Made by a program: the position numbers and the translations under genes. From Gammaproteobacteria bacterium (GTDB lineage: Bacteria; Pseudomonadota; Gammaproteobacteria; SZUA-140), in NCBI GenBank assembly GCA_016716465.1, contig JADJWH010000007.1:1-64000 (forward strand): a stretch of DNA of 64,000 nt, read 5' to 3'. Each line of letters opens with the position of its first letter. Position 1 is the stretch's first letter. Shown one piece after another: positions 42,489 through 51,660 of this stretch. The notes beneath the pieces were generated by a model. The model was not told where the DNA came from. It did no database searches and saw only the letters and a list, made by a program, of their open reading frames with translations.

Positions 42489-43232
42489 ATGGCTCTCAAC
42501 TGGTTCAAATATTCTTCCCCGGCCAGCTTCTATCCGCTGGCGGGACGGATCGCGCCCTGGTTCGGGGTGGCGGCCGCCCTGTTGACCGTGGCCGGGCTGT
42601 ATCTCGGATTTTTCGTCGCGCCCACCGACTACAAGCAGGGCGAGGCCTACCGCATCATCTTCATCCATGTGCCGGCGGCCTGGATGTCGATGTTCATCTA
42701 TCTGGTCATGGCGTTCTATGCCGGGCTCGGCCTGGTCTTCAATACCCGTCTGTCGTCCTTCATGGCGCGCGCGCTGGCGCCGACCGGCGCGCTGTTCACC
42801 TTCATCGCGCTGTGGACGGGCGCGCTGTGGGGCAAGCCGATGTGGGGCGCCTGGTGGGTGTGGGACGCGCGCCTGACCTCGGAACTCATCCTCCTGTTTC
42901 TCTATCTCGGTTTCATGTCGCTGCAGGCGGCGATCGAGGATCCGCGGCGCGCGGCGCGCGCCAGCGGCCTGCTGGCGCTGATCGGCGCGGTCAACGTGCC
43001 CATCATCTATTTTTCGGTACAGTGGTGGAATACGCTGCACCAGGGCGCCTCGATCAGCATGGACAAGGGTTCAACCATGGCGGCGACCATGCTGGTCGCG
43101 ATGCTGGTGATGACGCTGGCCTTCTGGATGTATACCATCGCCGTGGTGCTGACACGTGTGCGCTGTGAGATCCTCGAGCGCGAGCGCCACAGTGAATGGG
43201 TGGCCGAGGTCGCCGCGCGGGAGGCCCGGTGA
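42489..43232 (+). CDS. ccmC: heme-handling protein CcmC
   Basis: A 247-residue protein with six helices and the tryptophan-rich motif WGAWWVWDARLTSELILL. Flanking His residues (FIHVPAAWMS, WWNTLHQG) are the heme ligands known in CcmC. It loads heme onto CcmE at the periplasmic face. Its TGA overlaps the GTG start of ccmD. Confidence 0.95.
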   Translation: MALNWFKYSSPASFYPLAGRIAPWFGVAAALLTVAGLYLGFFVAPTDYKQGEAYRIIFIHVPAAWMSMFIYLVMAFYAGLGLVFNTRLSSFMARALAPTGALFTFIALWTGALWGKPMWGAWWVWDARLTSELILLFLYLGFMSLQAAIEDPRRAARASGLLALIGAVNVPIIYFSVQWWNTLHQGASISMDKGSTMAATMLVAMLVMTLAFWMYTIAVVLTRVRCEILERERHSEWVAEVAAREAR

Positions 43233-43429
43233 ATCTGGCCGAATTCTTCAGCATGGGCGGCTACGCCTTCTATGTATGGGGTTCCTACGCGGTGACGGCG
43301 GTGCTGATGCTGATCGAGGTGGTGCTGGTGGTGCGGCGGCGGCGAACTCTTCTGGGCCGCCTGGGTCGAATTCATGGGGCCGCGCACGGGGCGTGGCGGG
43401 GTGAGACAGGCAATGAAACCCAGACATAA
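43229..43429 (+). CDS. ccmD: heme exporter small subunit CcmD
   Basis: A 66-residue protein. I use the GTG at 43229, which overlaps the ccmC stop, because it gives the usual N-terminus (VNLAEFFSMGGYAFYVWGSY). An ATG at 43253 would remove this conserved segment. One helix (VTAVLMLIEVVLVV) is followed by a basic tail. CcmD stabilises the CcmABC-E complex. The end overlaps ccmE by 17 bases. Confidence 0.88.
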   Translation: MNLAEFFSMGGYAFYVWGSYAVTAVLMLIEVVLVVRRRRTLLGRLGRIHGAAHGAWRGETGNETQT

Positions 43430-43883
43430 GCGCTTGGCCTTCATCGTGGTCGGTCTTGCGGGCATCGCCGTGGCCGCGGGCCTGGTGCTCAATTCGTTTC
43501 GCGGCAACCTGGTGTTCTTCTTCAGTCCGTCGCAGGTGGCGGCGAAGGAGGCGCCCGTCGGCAAGACCTTCCGGCTCGGGGGTATGGTGGTGGACGGCAG
43601 CGTACAGCGCGAGTCCGACGGCCTGACCGTGCACTTCAAGGTGACCGACACCGCGCAGGAGATCCCGGTGGTGTTTTCCGGAATCCTGCCCGACCTCTTC
43701 AGCGAAGGCCAGGGCGCGGTCGCGCAGGGCCGCCTCGGCGACGACGGCGTGTTCTACGCCGATGAGGTGCTCGCCAAGCACGACGAGACCTACATGCCGC
43801 CGGAGGTTGCGGACGCATTGCAGCAGGCCAAGTCCGGCCAGCAGGGGGCCGCCATGCCGGGGGCCGCGAGCCTCATCGAATAG
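43413..43883 (+). CDS. ccmE: heme chaperone CcmE
   Basis: A 156-residue protein with one N-terminal helix (~8-26) and a periplasmic OB-fold. The covalent heme His123 and Tyr127 are in LAKHDETYMPPE (HxxxY type). FRLGGMVVDGSV is the conserved first strand. The ATG at 43413 starts inside ccmD. The C-terminal tail is Gln/Ala-rich and not conserved. Confidence 0.95.
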   Translation: MKPRHKRLAFIVVGLAGIAVAAGLVLNSFRGNLVFFFSPSQVAAKEAPVGKTFRLGGMVVDGSVQRESDGLTVHFKVTDTAQEIPVVFSGILPDLFSEGQGAVAQGRLGDDGVFYADEVLAKHDETYMPPEVADALQQAKSGQQGAAMPGAASLIE

Positions 43884-43894
43884 GGAGTGAATCC

Positions 43895-45910
43895 ATGATT
43901 CCGGAGATCGGACATTTTGCCCTCATACTGGCCCTGATCATGGCGACGATCCAGGCCACCCTGCCATTGGCCGGCGCGGCCCGCGGCAAGACGGCGTGGA
44001 TCCAGGTGGCGCGGCCGTCGGCCCAGGCGCAGTTCGTGTTCATCGCGGTTGCCTACCTGTGCCTGACCTACACCTTCATCACCAGCGATTTCTCGGTACT
44101 TTACGCGGCGGAGCATTCCAATTCGCTGTTGCCGCTGGCCTACCGCATCGCCGCGGTATGGGGCGGCCATGAGGGTTCCATGCTGCTGTGGGTATTGATC
44201 CTGAGCGGCTGGACCTGCGCGGTCAGCCTGTTCAGCCGCAACCTGCCCGAAGACATGGTCGCGCGCGTGCTCGGCGTGCTCGGCCTGGTGACGATCGGCT
44301 TCCTGCTGTTCATCCTGTTCACCTCCAATCCGTTTGAGCGGCTGGTGCCGGCGGCGCCCGAGGGCAACGACCTCAACCCGCTGCTGCAGGACCCCGGACT
44401 GGTGCTGCACCCGCCCATGCTGTACATGGGCTACGTGGGTTTCTCGGTGGCCTTCGCCTTCGCCATCTCGGCGCTGCTCAGCGGTCGGCTGGATGCGGCA
44501 TGGGCGCGCTGGTCGCGGCCGTGGACCACGGTGGCGTGGATGTTCCTCACCTGCGGCATCGCGCTCGGCAGCTGGTGGGCCTATTACGAGCTGGGCTGGG
44601 GCGGCTGGTGGTTCTGGGATCCGGTCGAGAACGCCTCCTTCATGCCGTGGCTGGTCGGCACCGCGCTGATCCACTCGCTTGCCGTGACCGAGAAGCGCGG
44701 CGCGTTCAAGAACTGGACCGTGCTGCTCGCCATCATCGCCTTCTCGCTCAGCCTGCTCGGGACCTTCCTGGTGCGTTCCGGCGTGCTGACCTCGGTACAT
44801 TCCTTCGCCAATGACCCGCGCCGCGGCGTGTTCATCCTGATCCTGCTCGCGCTGGTGGTGGGCGGCTCGCTGCTGGTGTACGCCCTGCGCGCGCCGCGCG
44901 TCAGCACCAGCGGCGGATTCTCCGCCGTCTCGCGCGAGTCCCTGCTGCTGATGAATAACGTGATGCTGGTGACGGCGGCCGGCACGGTGTTGCTCGGCAC
45001 GCTCTATCCGCTGATCCTGGACGCGCTGAATCTCGGCAAGATCTCGGTCGGGCCGCCCTATTTCGAATCGGTATTTTTACCGCTGATGGCGCCGATGGTG
45101 TTCCTGATGGGTATCGGTCCCATCGCGCGCTGGAAGAAGGCCGAGCTGCCCGAACTCTCCGTGCGCCTGCGCTGGGCCTTCGCCAGCGCCGTCGTGGTGG
45201 CGCTGGCGCTGCCCTTCGTGCTCGGCAAGTGGACCCCGATGATCAGTCTCGGCCTGTTGCTGGCGGCGTGGCTGCTCATCACCATCGGCGCCAACATCGC
45301 GCGCCGCGTGCGCCGCGCCCGTGCCCTGGGCGGCGCGCCCTTCACTGGCATGACGCGCAGCTACTGGGGCATGCAGCTCGCGCACTTCGGCGTCGCCGTC
45401 TTCATCATCGGCGTCACGCTGGTGCGCGGCTTCGAGGTGGAGAAGGATCTGCGCATGGATATCGGGGATACCACGGAGATCGCCGGATACACCTTCCGCT
45501 TCGACGGCGTGGTCGAGAGCCAGGGGCCGAATTACACCGCGACCCGGGGCTACGTGCAGGTGAGCAAGGACGGGCGTGACATCGAGCTGATGCATCCCGA
45601 GAAACGCGTCTATACCGTGCAGACCATGCCGATGACCGAAGCGGCGATCGATACCGGACTGCTGCGCGATCTGTACGTCTCGCTGGGCGAGCCCATCGAC
45701 GGCGGCGCGTGGAGCGTGCGCATCTACTACAAGCCCTTCGTCGACTGGATCTGGGGCGGCTGCCTGTTGATGGCGCTGGGCGGCCTGCTCGCGGTCAGTG
45801 ACCGGCGTTACCGTCTCGCGCCCGTGCGCGATCGCGAGACGTCGTTCGCCGTGGCCGGGACGGGCAAGGACGGCCCCGCGCCCGCATTGCCGATGGAGGC
45901 GAAAACTTGA
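43895..45910 (+). CDS. ccmF: cytochrome c heme lyase subunit CcmF
   Basis: A 671-residue protein with about 15 helices. The tryptophan-rich motif is WGGWWFWDPVENASFMPWL and the opening PEIGHFALILALIMA is typical. Further His residues (WGGHEGSML, LVLHPPMLYMGY, ALIHSLAV) match known heme ligands of CcmF. It performs heme ligation with CcmH. The end overlaps ccmG, whose start is TTG. Confidence 0.95.
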   Translation: MIPEIGHFALILALIMATIQATLPLAGAARGKTAWIQVARPSAQAQFVFIAVAYLCLTYTFITSDFSVLYAAEHSNSLLPLAYRIAAVWGGHEGSMLLWVLILSGWTCAVSLFSRNLPEDMVARVLGVLGLVTIGFLLFILFTSNPFERLVPAAPEGNDLNPLLQDPGLVLHPPMLYMGYVGFSVAFAFAISALLSGRLDAAWARWSRPWTTVAWMFLTCGIALGSWWAYYELGWGGWWFWDPVENASFMPWLVGTALIHSLAVTEKRGAFKNWTVLLAIIAFSLSLLGTFLVRSGVLTSVHSFANDPRRGVFILILLALVVGGSLLVYALRAPRVSTSGGFSAVSRESLLLMNNVMLVTAAGTVLLGTLYPLILDALNLGKISVGPPYFESVFLPLMAPMVFLMGIGPIARWKKAELPELSVRLRWAFASAVVVALALPFVLGKWTPMISLGLLLAAWLLITIGANIARRVRRARALGGAPFTGMTRSYWGMQLAHFGVAVFIIGVTLVRGFEVEKDLRMDIGDTTEIAGYTFRFDGVVESQGPNYTATRGYVQVSKDGRDIELMHPEKRVYTVQTMPMTEAAIDTGLLRDLYVSLGEPIDGGAWSVRIYYKPFVDWIWGGCLLMALGGLLAVSDRRYRLAPVRDRETSFAVAGTGKDGPAPALPMEAKT

Positions 45911-46440
45911 GGTTGCGATTGCTGTTGCCGCTGGCGGTCTTCGGCCTGCTGGTGGCGTTCCTGTACAAGGGCCTGATGCTGAACCCCAGCGAGGTGCCCT
46001 CGCCACTGATCGACAAGCCGGCGCCGGATTTCAGCCTGCCGCGCCTGCACGATCCGATCGCCGCCATCTCGAACAAGGACATGGCCGGCAAGGTGTGGAT
46101 GCTGAATGTGTGGGCGTCGTGGTGCGTCTCCTGCCGCCAGGAGCATCCGTTGCTGGTGGATCTGTCGCGGCGCGGCATCGTGCCGATCTACGGGCTCAAT
46201 TACAAGGACACGCGCGACGAGGCCATTACCTGGCTGCGGCAGCTCGGCAATCCCTATCTCGAGAGCGCCTTCGATGAGGACGGCCGTGTCGGCCTGGATT
46301 ACGGCGTGTACGGCGTGCCCGAGACCTACGTCATCGACGCGCAGGGCGTGATCCGCTACAAGCAGATCGGGCCGATCAGCGTGGATGCGCTGCAGAACCG
46401 GATCCTGCCGCTGATCCGTCAACTGCAGGGGCAGGCCTGA
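45907..46440 (+). CDS. ccmG: thiol:disulfide interchange protein CcmG/DsbE
   Basis: A 177-residue thioredoxin-like protein with an N-terminal membrane anchor. The active site is WASWCVSCRQEHP and the acidic loop YGLNYKDTRDEA and GVPETYVID (cis-Pro) match CcmG. It reduces apocytochrome CXXCH cysteines. The start codon is TTG, overlapping the ccmF stop as TTGA. It probably receives electrons from a DsbD-type protein; DipZ at 34 kb is a candidate. Confidence 0.93.
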   Translation: MRLRLLLPLAVFGLLVAFLYKGLMLNPSEVPSPLIDKPAPDFSLPRLHDPIAAISNKDMAGKVWMLNVWASWCVSCRQEHPLLVDLSRRGIVPIYGLNYKDTRDEAITWLRQLGNPYLESAFDEDGRVGLDYGVYGVPETYVIDAQGVIRYKQIGPISVDALQNRILPLIRQLQGQA

Positions 46441-46937
46441 TGCTGGCCCGGGTCGCGGTGGTGTTGCTGCTGGCCGCCCTGGCCGGCGCGTGGTCCGCGC
46501 CGCCCGCGCTGGCGGCCGGTGGCGAGGCGGAGTCGCTGATCGATCCCGCGCTGGAGACGCGCATCCGTCATCTCGAGGAGGAACTGCGCTGCCTGGTGTG
46601 CCAGGGACAGTCGATCGCGGAGTCCGATTCCGGTTTTGCGCACGACATCCGCGCCGAGATTCTCACCAAGATGCGGGAAGGCAGGAGCGATCAGGAGATC
46701 ATCGATTTCCTGGTGGAGCGGTACGGCGATTTCATCCTGTTCCGCCCGCCGGTCAAATCCACCACGGCGCTGCTGTGGGCCGGGCCGCTGATCCTGCTGG
46801 CGGTGGGCGCGGTGTTCATGGTGGTGATCATCCTGCGCCAGCGCCGCACACCGCGGCCGGAGCTCAGCGCGGAAGAGGTCCGGCGGGCGGAGTCCCTGCT
46901 GGGTGTCGAAGAGGCGAAGGATAAAGGCGGTTCATGA
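46440..46937 (+). CDS. ccmH: cytochrome c maturation protein CcmH
   Basis: A 165-residue protein. The signal peptide ends near ALAAGG. The redox motif LRCLVCQGQSIAESDS (CxxC) is conserved, followed by a helix (LLWAGPLILLAVGAVFMVVIIL). It works with CcmG and CcmF to present reduced apocytochrome. The start overlaps the ccmG stop by one base, and the TPR gene follows in ATGA overlap. Confidence 0.94.
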   Translation: MLARVAVVLLLAALAGAWSAPPALAAGGEAESLIDPALETRIRHLEEELRCLVCQGQSIAESDSGFAHDIRAEILTKMREGRSDQEIIDFLVERYGDFILFRPPVKSTTALLWAGPLILLAVGAVFMVVIILRQRRTPRPELSAEEVRRAESLLGVEEAKDKGGS

Positions 46938-48178
46938 CCCTGTTCATCATCGTGGCCGCGCTGCTGCTGGGCGCGGCGCTGCTGTTCATTGTCCCCCCCC
47001 TGATCAGGCGCGAGCCGGCGGATGTCGCCGTCGAGCGCAGGACGCTCAATATCACGGTCTATCGCGATCAACTCGCGGAGATGGAGCGCGATCTGCAGAA
47101 TGACGTGCTGACGCCGGAGCAGTACCGGCAGGGTCGGGAAGAACTCGAGCGGCGCCTGCTCGAGGACGTGGCCGAGACCCCGGGTTCCACCGCGCCGCCC
47201 CCGCTGCGTTCGGCGCGCGCGAGCGCGCTGGTGTTGATCGTGCTGATCCCGCTGCTGGCGGTGAGCGGCTATCTGCTGCTGGGGGCTCCCGGGATCCTGC
47301 TGTCGCCGCAATCCGCGCCCATGCCGGCCGCGGGCCAGGGTGACATGGCGCATCAGATCAACCAGATGGTCGCGCGTCTCGAGCAGCGCCTGGCCAGCGA
47401 ACCGGACAACGCCGAAGGCTGGGCCATGCTGGGACGTTCCTATCTGGTGCTGGAGCGCTTCGACGACGCGCGCGGCGCGCTCGAGAAGGCGGTGTCCCTG
47501 AACCTGAAGACCCCGGACCTGCTGGTGGACTACGCCGACACGCTGGCGATGACCGGCGGCCAGTCGCTGGAAGGGCGCCCGCTGGAACTGATCAATGAGG
47601 CCCTGGCGCTCGATCCCAACAACCACAAGGGTCTGTGGCTGGCCGGCACCGCGGCGTACGAGCGCGCCGACTACCGGGCCGCGCTCGACTACTGGCGCCG
47701 GCTCTACGCCATGGTGCCCAAGGATTCGGATGCCGCGCGGGCGATGGAGGGCAATATCGCCGAGGCGGAAAACCTGCTCGGCGAGTCCGGCGGCGGTGCG
47801 CCGTCCAGCCCCCCGCCGCCACCGGCGGCCGCGGCCGCTGTCAAGGGGACGGTGACCCTCGATCCTTCACTGCGCGGCCGCGTGCAGGATACCGACACGG
47901 TGTTCGTCTTTGCCCAGGCGCCGAGCGGTCCGCGCATGCCGCTCGCGGTGGTGCGCGCCCAGGTCAAGGATCTGCCGCTGCAGTTCACCCTGGACGATTC
48001 GCTGGCGATGGATCCCGCGCTGAGTCTGTCGCGCTTCTCCGAGGTGGTGGTGGTCGCGCGCGTCTCCCGGGGCGGCAGCGCCATGCCGCAGAGCGGCGAC
48101 CTGCAGGGCAGGAGCGCCCTCGTGCAGACCGCCGGCGCGGCCCCGATCGACGTGCGGATCGGGGAGGTCCTGCCCTGA
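46934..48178 (+). CDS. ccmI: apocytochrome chaperone CcmI (TPR)
   Basis: A 414-residue protein. Two helices (~2-22 and ~96-118) flank a cytoplasmic loop with the conserved VYRDQLAEMERDL...LTPEQYRQGREELERRLLED segment. A TPR region (~135-290) and a C-terminal beta domain follow (VKGTVTLDPSLRGRVQDTDTVFVFAQAP). CcmI binds C-terminal ends of apocytochromes and hands them to CcmF/H. It closes the System I operon. Confidence 0.92.
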   Translation: MTLFIIVAALLLGAALLFIVPPLIRREPADVAVERRTLNITVYRDQLAEMERDLQNDVLTPEQYRQGREELERRLLEDVAETPGSTAPPPLRSARASALVLIVLIPLLAVSGYLLLGAPGILLSPQSAPMPAAGQGDMAHQINQMVARLEQRLASEPDNAEGWAMLGRSYLVLERFDDARGALEKAVSLNLKTPDLLVDYADTLAMTGGQSLEGRPLELINEALALDPNNHKGLWLAGTAAYERADYRAALDYWRRLYAMVPKDSDAARAMEGNIAEAENLLGESGGGAPSSPPPPPAAAAAVKGTVTLDPSLRGRVQDTDTVFVFAQAPSGPRMPLAVVRAQVKDLPLQFTLDDSLAMDPALSLSRFSEVVVVARVSRGGSAMPQSGDLQGRSALVQTAGAAPIDVRIGEVLP

Positions 48179-48217
48179 GCGGCCCGGCGCCCGGCGTGTA
48201 AGCAGGCCGCCGCGACC

Positions 48218-48745
48218 GTGCGTGCGCCGATCCTGTTGTGTGTGGCCGCGCTCCTGGTCTCCTGCGGGCAGGCCCCGCCGCCCGATGCCCTGGTCGAGGG
48301 CCAGCGTTTTCCCGCGCTGACGCTCAGCAATTTCGATGGCAGCCACGAATCCCTGGAGCGATACCGCGGAAAGCTGGTGGTGTTGAACGTATGGGCGACC
48401 TGGTGCGCCCCCTGTCGTCAGGAGCTCCCCGGTCTCGATCGTCTGAGTCGCACGCTGGACCCCGCGCGCTTCTCCGTCATCGGACTGTCCGTCGACGCGG
48501 AGCGCGATATCGCGCAGGAGTTCCTGCGCGAGCGCGGCATCTCCTTCAAGAGTTATCTGGATGCGGACGCCGCGCTCGCGCAGCGCGTGCTCGAGATCCG
48601 CGTCTATCCCGATACCTTCATCATCTCGCCCGAGGGCGTCCTGCTGAAGCGTATCGTCGGCGAGCGTGACTGGGACCGGTCCGAGCTTCCCGCCATTCTG
48701 GAGGAGGCCGCCGGCGGACACCTGGAGCGCCTGCAGGATGTATAA
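48218..48745 (+). CDS. TlpA-family thioredoxin-like lipoprotein
   Basis: A 175-residue protein with a GTG start at 48218. The lipobox LLVSC (Cys16) makes it a lipoprotein. The redox site is NVWATWCAPCRQELPGL (CAPC), with the cis-Pro loop RVYPDTFIIS. TlpA/ResA-like proteins reduce disulfides of exported apocytochromes or copper chaperones. It is 39 bases after ccmI and just before a cytochrome gene, so a third thiol reductant for cytochrome assembly is plausible. Confidence 0.87.
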   Translation: MRAPILLCVAALLVSCGQAPPPDALVEGQRFPALTLSNFDGSHESLERYRGKLVVLNVWATWCAPCRQELPGLDRLSRTLDPARFSVIGLSVDAERDIAQEFLRERGISFKSYLDADAALAQRVLEIRVYPDTFIISPEGVLLKRIVGERDWDRSELPAILEEAAGGHLERLQDV

Positions 48746-48802
48746 TGGCGGCCACACCCGGCGCAGTAGGCCGGCGGCCGGATCTCGCGAGGCAGAGGGG
48801 GA

Positions 48803-49171
48803 ATGATGGGGCAGGAAATCCACACGCGCGCGCGCGCAGGGCGCCGCATATTCGGGCTGCGCCGCTGGCATGCGCTGGCGCTGACGGCGGGACTGTTCGG
48901 CCTCTGGCAGCCCGCCATGGCGGCGGACCCGCTCCAGGGCCGCAAGATCTATCAGACGCACTGCGAGAACTGTCATGGCGCCAACGGCGCCGGCCAGATC
49001 CCGGGCGCGCCCGATTTCATGCGCAGTGACACCCTGATGCGGCCGGATATCGAACTGATGCGCACGCTCAAGTCCGGGCGCGGAATGATGCCGGCGTATC
49101 AGGGCATGTTCACCGAGACCGAACTGCTCGATGTCATCGCCTATCTGAGAACCCTGCGTCTGCAGCAATGA
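48803..49171 (+). CDS. monoheme class I cytochrome c
   Basis: A 122-residue protein. Two adjacent ATGs (48803, 48806) are possible starts. The signal peptide (RRWHALALTAGLFGLWQPAMA|AD) precedes CENCHG, and the sixth ligand is one of the Met residues in GRGMMPAYQG. The C-terminal helix ELLDVIAYLRTL is standard. It is a periplasmic one-electron carrier. Its stop overlaps the ATG of the propeller lipoprotein, so the two are coupled. Confidence 0.92.
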   Translation: MMGQEIHTRARAGRRIFGLRRWHALALTAGLFGLWQPAMAADPLQGRKIYQTHCENCHGANGAGQIPGAPDFMRSDTLMRPDIELMRTLKSGRGMMPAYQGMFTETELLDVIAYLRTLRLQQ

Positions 49172-50247
49172 GGCATGTGTTCCGCGGCGCGGCGATCCTG
49201 CTGGCGGCGGCAGCGCTGACGGCCTGTTCCCGCGACGGGCAGGAACCGCCGCAGGCGAGCGGGCCATCGCCGAAGATCCTGGAGACCTTTGAGGTCGGAC
49301 CGGAGGTCTACGTGCGCGCACTCGCCGTCGACCGGATGGCCGACGCGCTGTGGGTCGGGACCTCGCTCGGCGTCCATGAGATCGACCTCAAGACACGCGA
49401 GGTGAAAAAGACGTATACGCGCGGTGATGGCCTGGCGAACGAATACGTATTCGCCATCCTCGTCGACGACGCCGGAGACAAGTGGTTCGGCACCAACGGC
49501 GGCGGCGTCACGCGACTCCACGGCACGGAGTGGAAGACCTGGTTTCCGCTGCACGGGCTGGCCGACTACTGGGTCTACGCCCTGGCGGAAGACCCCGGCG
49601 CCGGCCTCTGGATCGGCACCTGGGCCGGCGTCAACCGGCTGCCGGCCGGGGGCGGGGCGTTCGAGACCTATCATGACGAGTTGGTCAACGAATGGGTGTA
49701 CGGCATTGGCGTGGATTCCCGCCACCGGGCCTGGTTCGGCACCGAGGGCGGCATCTCGATGTTCGACGGCGCGCGCTGGCGCGAATGGACCCACGAGGAC
49801 GGCCTCGGGGCGCCGAACCGGGACAATCTTCCGCTCAGCAGCAACACCGGCCTGGGGACGCGGGCGCGCCATGATCTGAGCGTGCTCGTGGACGGCCAGG
49901 CCAGTTACAACCCCAACTACGTGTTCTGCGTCCACGTCGACCGGCGCGACCGCGTGTGGGCCGGTACCTGGGGCGGCGGCGTGAGTCGCTTCGACGGTAC
50001 GCGCTGGAACAATCTGACGACGGCGGACGGGCTGGCCGGCAACATCGTGTTCGCGCTCGCCGAGGCTGCGGACGGCGCCCTGTGGTTCGGCACCGACCAG
50101 GGCCTGTCGCGCTACGACGGCAAGCACTGGCAGACCTTCCGGCGCGCCGACGGCCTGCCGGGCGATGCGGTCTATGCGGTGGCGGCGACACCCGCGGGCG
50201 AGGTGTGGGCCGGGACGCGCGGCGGCGTGGTGCGGATCGGGTACTGA
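49168..50247 (+). CDS. beta-propeller lipoprotein (two-component-regulator propeller type), copy 1
   Basis: A 359-residue protein with a lipobox (AALTAC). About six repeats of the type DGLAN..V.AI..D..GDKWFGTNGGGV.R.....W are the propeller units seen in the sensor part of hybrid two-component regulators, but no kinase or membrane output domain follows. A conserved insertion before YNPNYVFCVHVD, shared with the next gene, marks these two as paralogs. It could be a periplasmic binding scaffold for the monoheme cytochrome. Function is not known. Confidence 0.85.
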   Translation: MRHVFRGAAILLAAAALTACSRDGQEPPQASGPSPKILETFEVGPEVYVRALAVDRMADALWVGTSLGVHEIDLKTREVKKTYTRGDGLANEYVFAILVDDAGDKWFGTNGGGVTRLHGTEWKTWFPLHGLADYWVYALAEDPGAGLWIGTWAGVNRLPAGGGAFETYHDELVNEWVYGIGVDSRHRAWFGTEGGISMFDGARWREWTHEDGLGAPNRDNLPLSSNTGLGTRARHDLSVLVDGQASYNPNYVFCVHVDRRDRVWAGTWGGGVSRFDGTRWNNLTTADGLAGNIVFALAEAADGALWFGTDQGLSRYDGKHWQTFRRADGLPGDAVYAVAATPAGEVWAGTRGGVVRIGY

Positions 50248-50264
50248 GGCGGTACATAAAAAAT

Positions 50265-50315
50265 GGGGACAGATTTAAAATCTGTCCCCGGTCCGTAAAA
50301 AATAAATCTGTCCCC
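50265..50315. repeat. GGGGAC-family hairpin, copy 3, plus a half copy
   Basis: GGGGACAGATTT and AAATCTGTCCCC (50265-50289) pair perfectly around one A. A second right arm (AATCTGTCCCC, 50305-50315) follows, so this site may hold a composite or partly deleted element. It lies between the two propeller paralogs. Confidence 0.85.
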
Positions 50316-50367
50316 AATTGTTGTGTGTCCCCATTTGTTGCGCTTGTCACGGAAATGGACGGCTGAG

Positions 50368-51630
50368 ATGAAATTCAATCATAAATACTGGGCCCTGCTC
50401 ATCGTGCTGGCAGGGGGATTCGTGGTGGGCGGCTACCTGCTCGGCGTCAGTCAGGGCAAAAACGGCGCTGCGCCGGTGGCGCGCGCCCCGCTCGACGAAG
50501 TGGACCCCGCCGCCCCGCTGCCGGCGGGTCATCCCGCGCTGCCGCCCGCCGGCGCCGATGCCGCGCCGGCCGCGCTGCCAGGCGCGAGCGCGGGGATGGG
50601 AAACCGGCGCTTCACCCATTTCCGCGTCGGCAACCGCAACGTCAAGGGACTGATGGTGGAAGGGAACCTGGCCTGGATCGGCACCTCGGGCGGGGTGATC
50701 CGCTACGACGCCGCCACCGACAGCCACCGCATCTTCGACAACCAGGTCCCGGGCATCCTGTCGAACGGCGTCTTCCACGTCAGCCGCCTCGACGACAAGA
50801 TCGCCGTCGGCACCTATGGCGGCGGGCTCTCGCTGTACGACCCGGCGACGGATCAATGGAAAAACTACAACATTCCGCAGGGGCTCGCCGATCAGTTCGT
50901 CTACGACGTCCAGAAAGTCAGCAATGGCGACGTGTGGATCGCGACCTGGTCCGGGGTGAACCGGATCCGCGGCGGCGCCCTGGACGATCCCGGCAGCTGG
51001 CAGACCTTCACGGTGGAGAGCACCGCCGGCGGCCTGCCGAATCCGTGGGTGTACGGTCTTGCCGAAGGTCTCGACGGTGACATGTGGTTCGCGACCGAGG
51101 AGGGGCTGGCGCGTTATCGCAAGGGCGCCTGGAAAAACTGGAAGCACAGCGATGGTCTCGGGGCCCCGTATGAGCTGGTGCGTGACGCCATCCAGTTCAC
51201 CAGCGACCCGGCCGCCGCCTCCCAGCATCACGCGCAACAGAAGGCGGAGCAGGGTATCGAAGACCTCAAGGTCGCCTACAATCCGAACTACATCATCTCC
51301 CTCGACGTCGATCGTGACGGCACCGTCTGGTGCGGCACCTGGGGCGCCGGCCTCGCCCGCTTCGACGGCAAGACCTGGAAGAATTTCACCACCGCCGACG
51401 GCCTGCCCGCCAACCATATCTTCATGCTGTACCGTGACCGGAGCGGACGGCTCTGGATCGGCACCAGCCAGGGGCTCGCCCGGCTCAACGACGACGGCGT
51501 CTCCTTCACGGTGATGACGACGGCGGATGGCCTGTTCGCGAACAATGTCTTTTCGATGGCGCAGTCCGAGGACGGCACCCTGTGGGTCGGCAGCTTCGGC
51601 GGTGTCGCGCGTATCGCGGGTGGCGGCTGA
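50368..51630 (+). CDS. membrane-anchored beta-propeller protein, copy 2
   Basis: A 420-residue paralog of the previous protein. It has an uncleaved N-terminal helix (YWALLIVLAGGFVVGGYLLG) and an Ala/Pro linker in place of a lipobox. The propeller units (IWIGTSGGVIRYD-type: LAWIGTSGGVIRYD, WFATEEGLARYR, WCGTWGAGLARFD, LWIGTSQGLARLN, LWVGSFGGVARI) match copy 1, including the YNPNYIISLDVD insertion. So one copy is lipid-anchored and the other helix-anchored. The gene directly precedes a c-di-GMP enzyme gene, hinting at signalling. Confidence 0.83.
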   Translation: MKFNHKYWALLIVLAGGFVVGGYLLGVSQGKNGAAPVARAPLDEVDPAAPLPAGHPALPPAGADAAPAALPGASAGMGNRRFTHFRVGNRNVKGLMVEGNLAWIGTSGGVIRYDAATDSHRIFDNQVPGILSNGVFHVSRLDDKIAVGTYGGGLSLYDPATDQWKNYNIPQGLADQFVYDVQKVSNGDVWIATWSGVNRIRGGALDDPGSWQTFTVESTAGGLPNPWVYGLAEGLDGDMWFATEEGLARYRKGAWKNWKHSDGLGAPYELVRDAIQFTSDPAAASQHHAQQKAEQGIEDLKVAYNPNYIISLDVDRDGTVWCGTWGAGLARFDGKTWKNFTTADGLPANHIFMLYRDRSGRLWIGTSQGLARLNDDGVSFTVMTTADGLFANNVFSMAQSEDGTLWVGSFGGVARIAGGG

Positions 51631-51660
51631 GCATGCCCGCCCGGCGCCGGACGGCATGAC

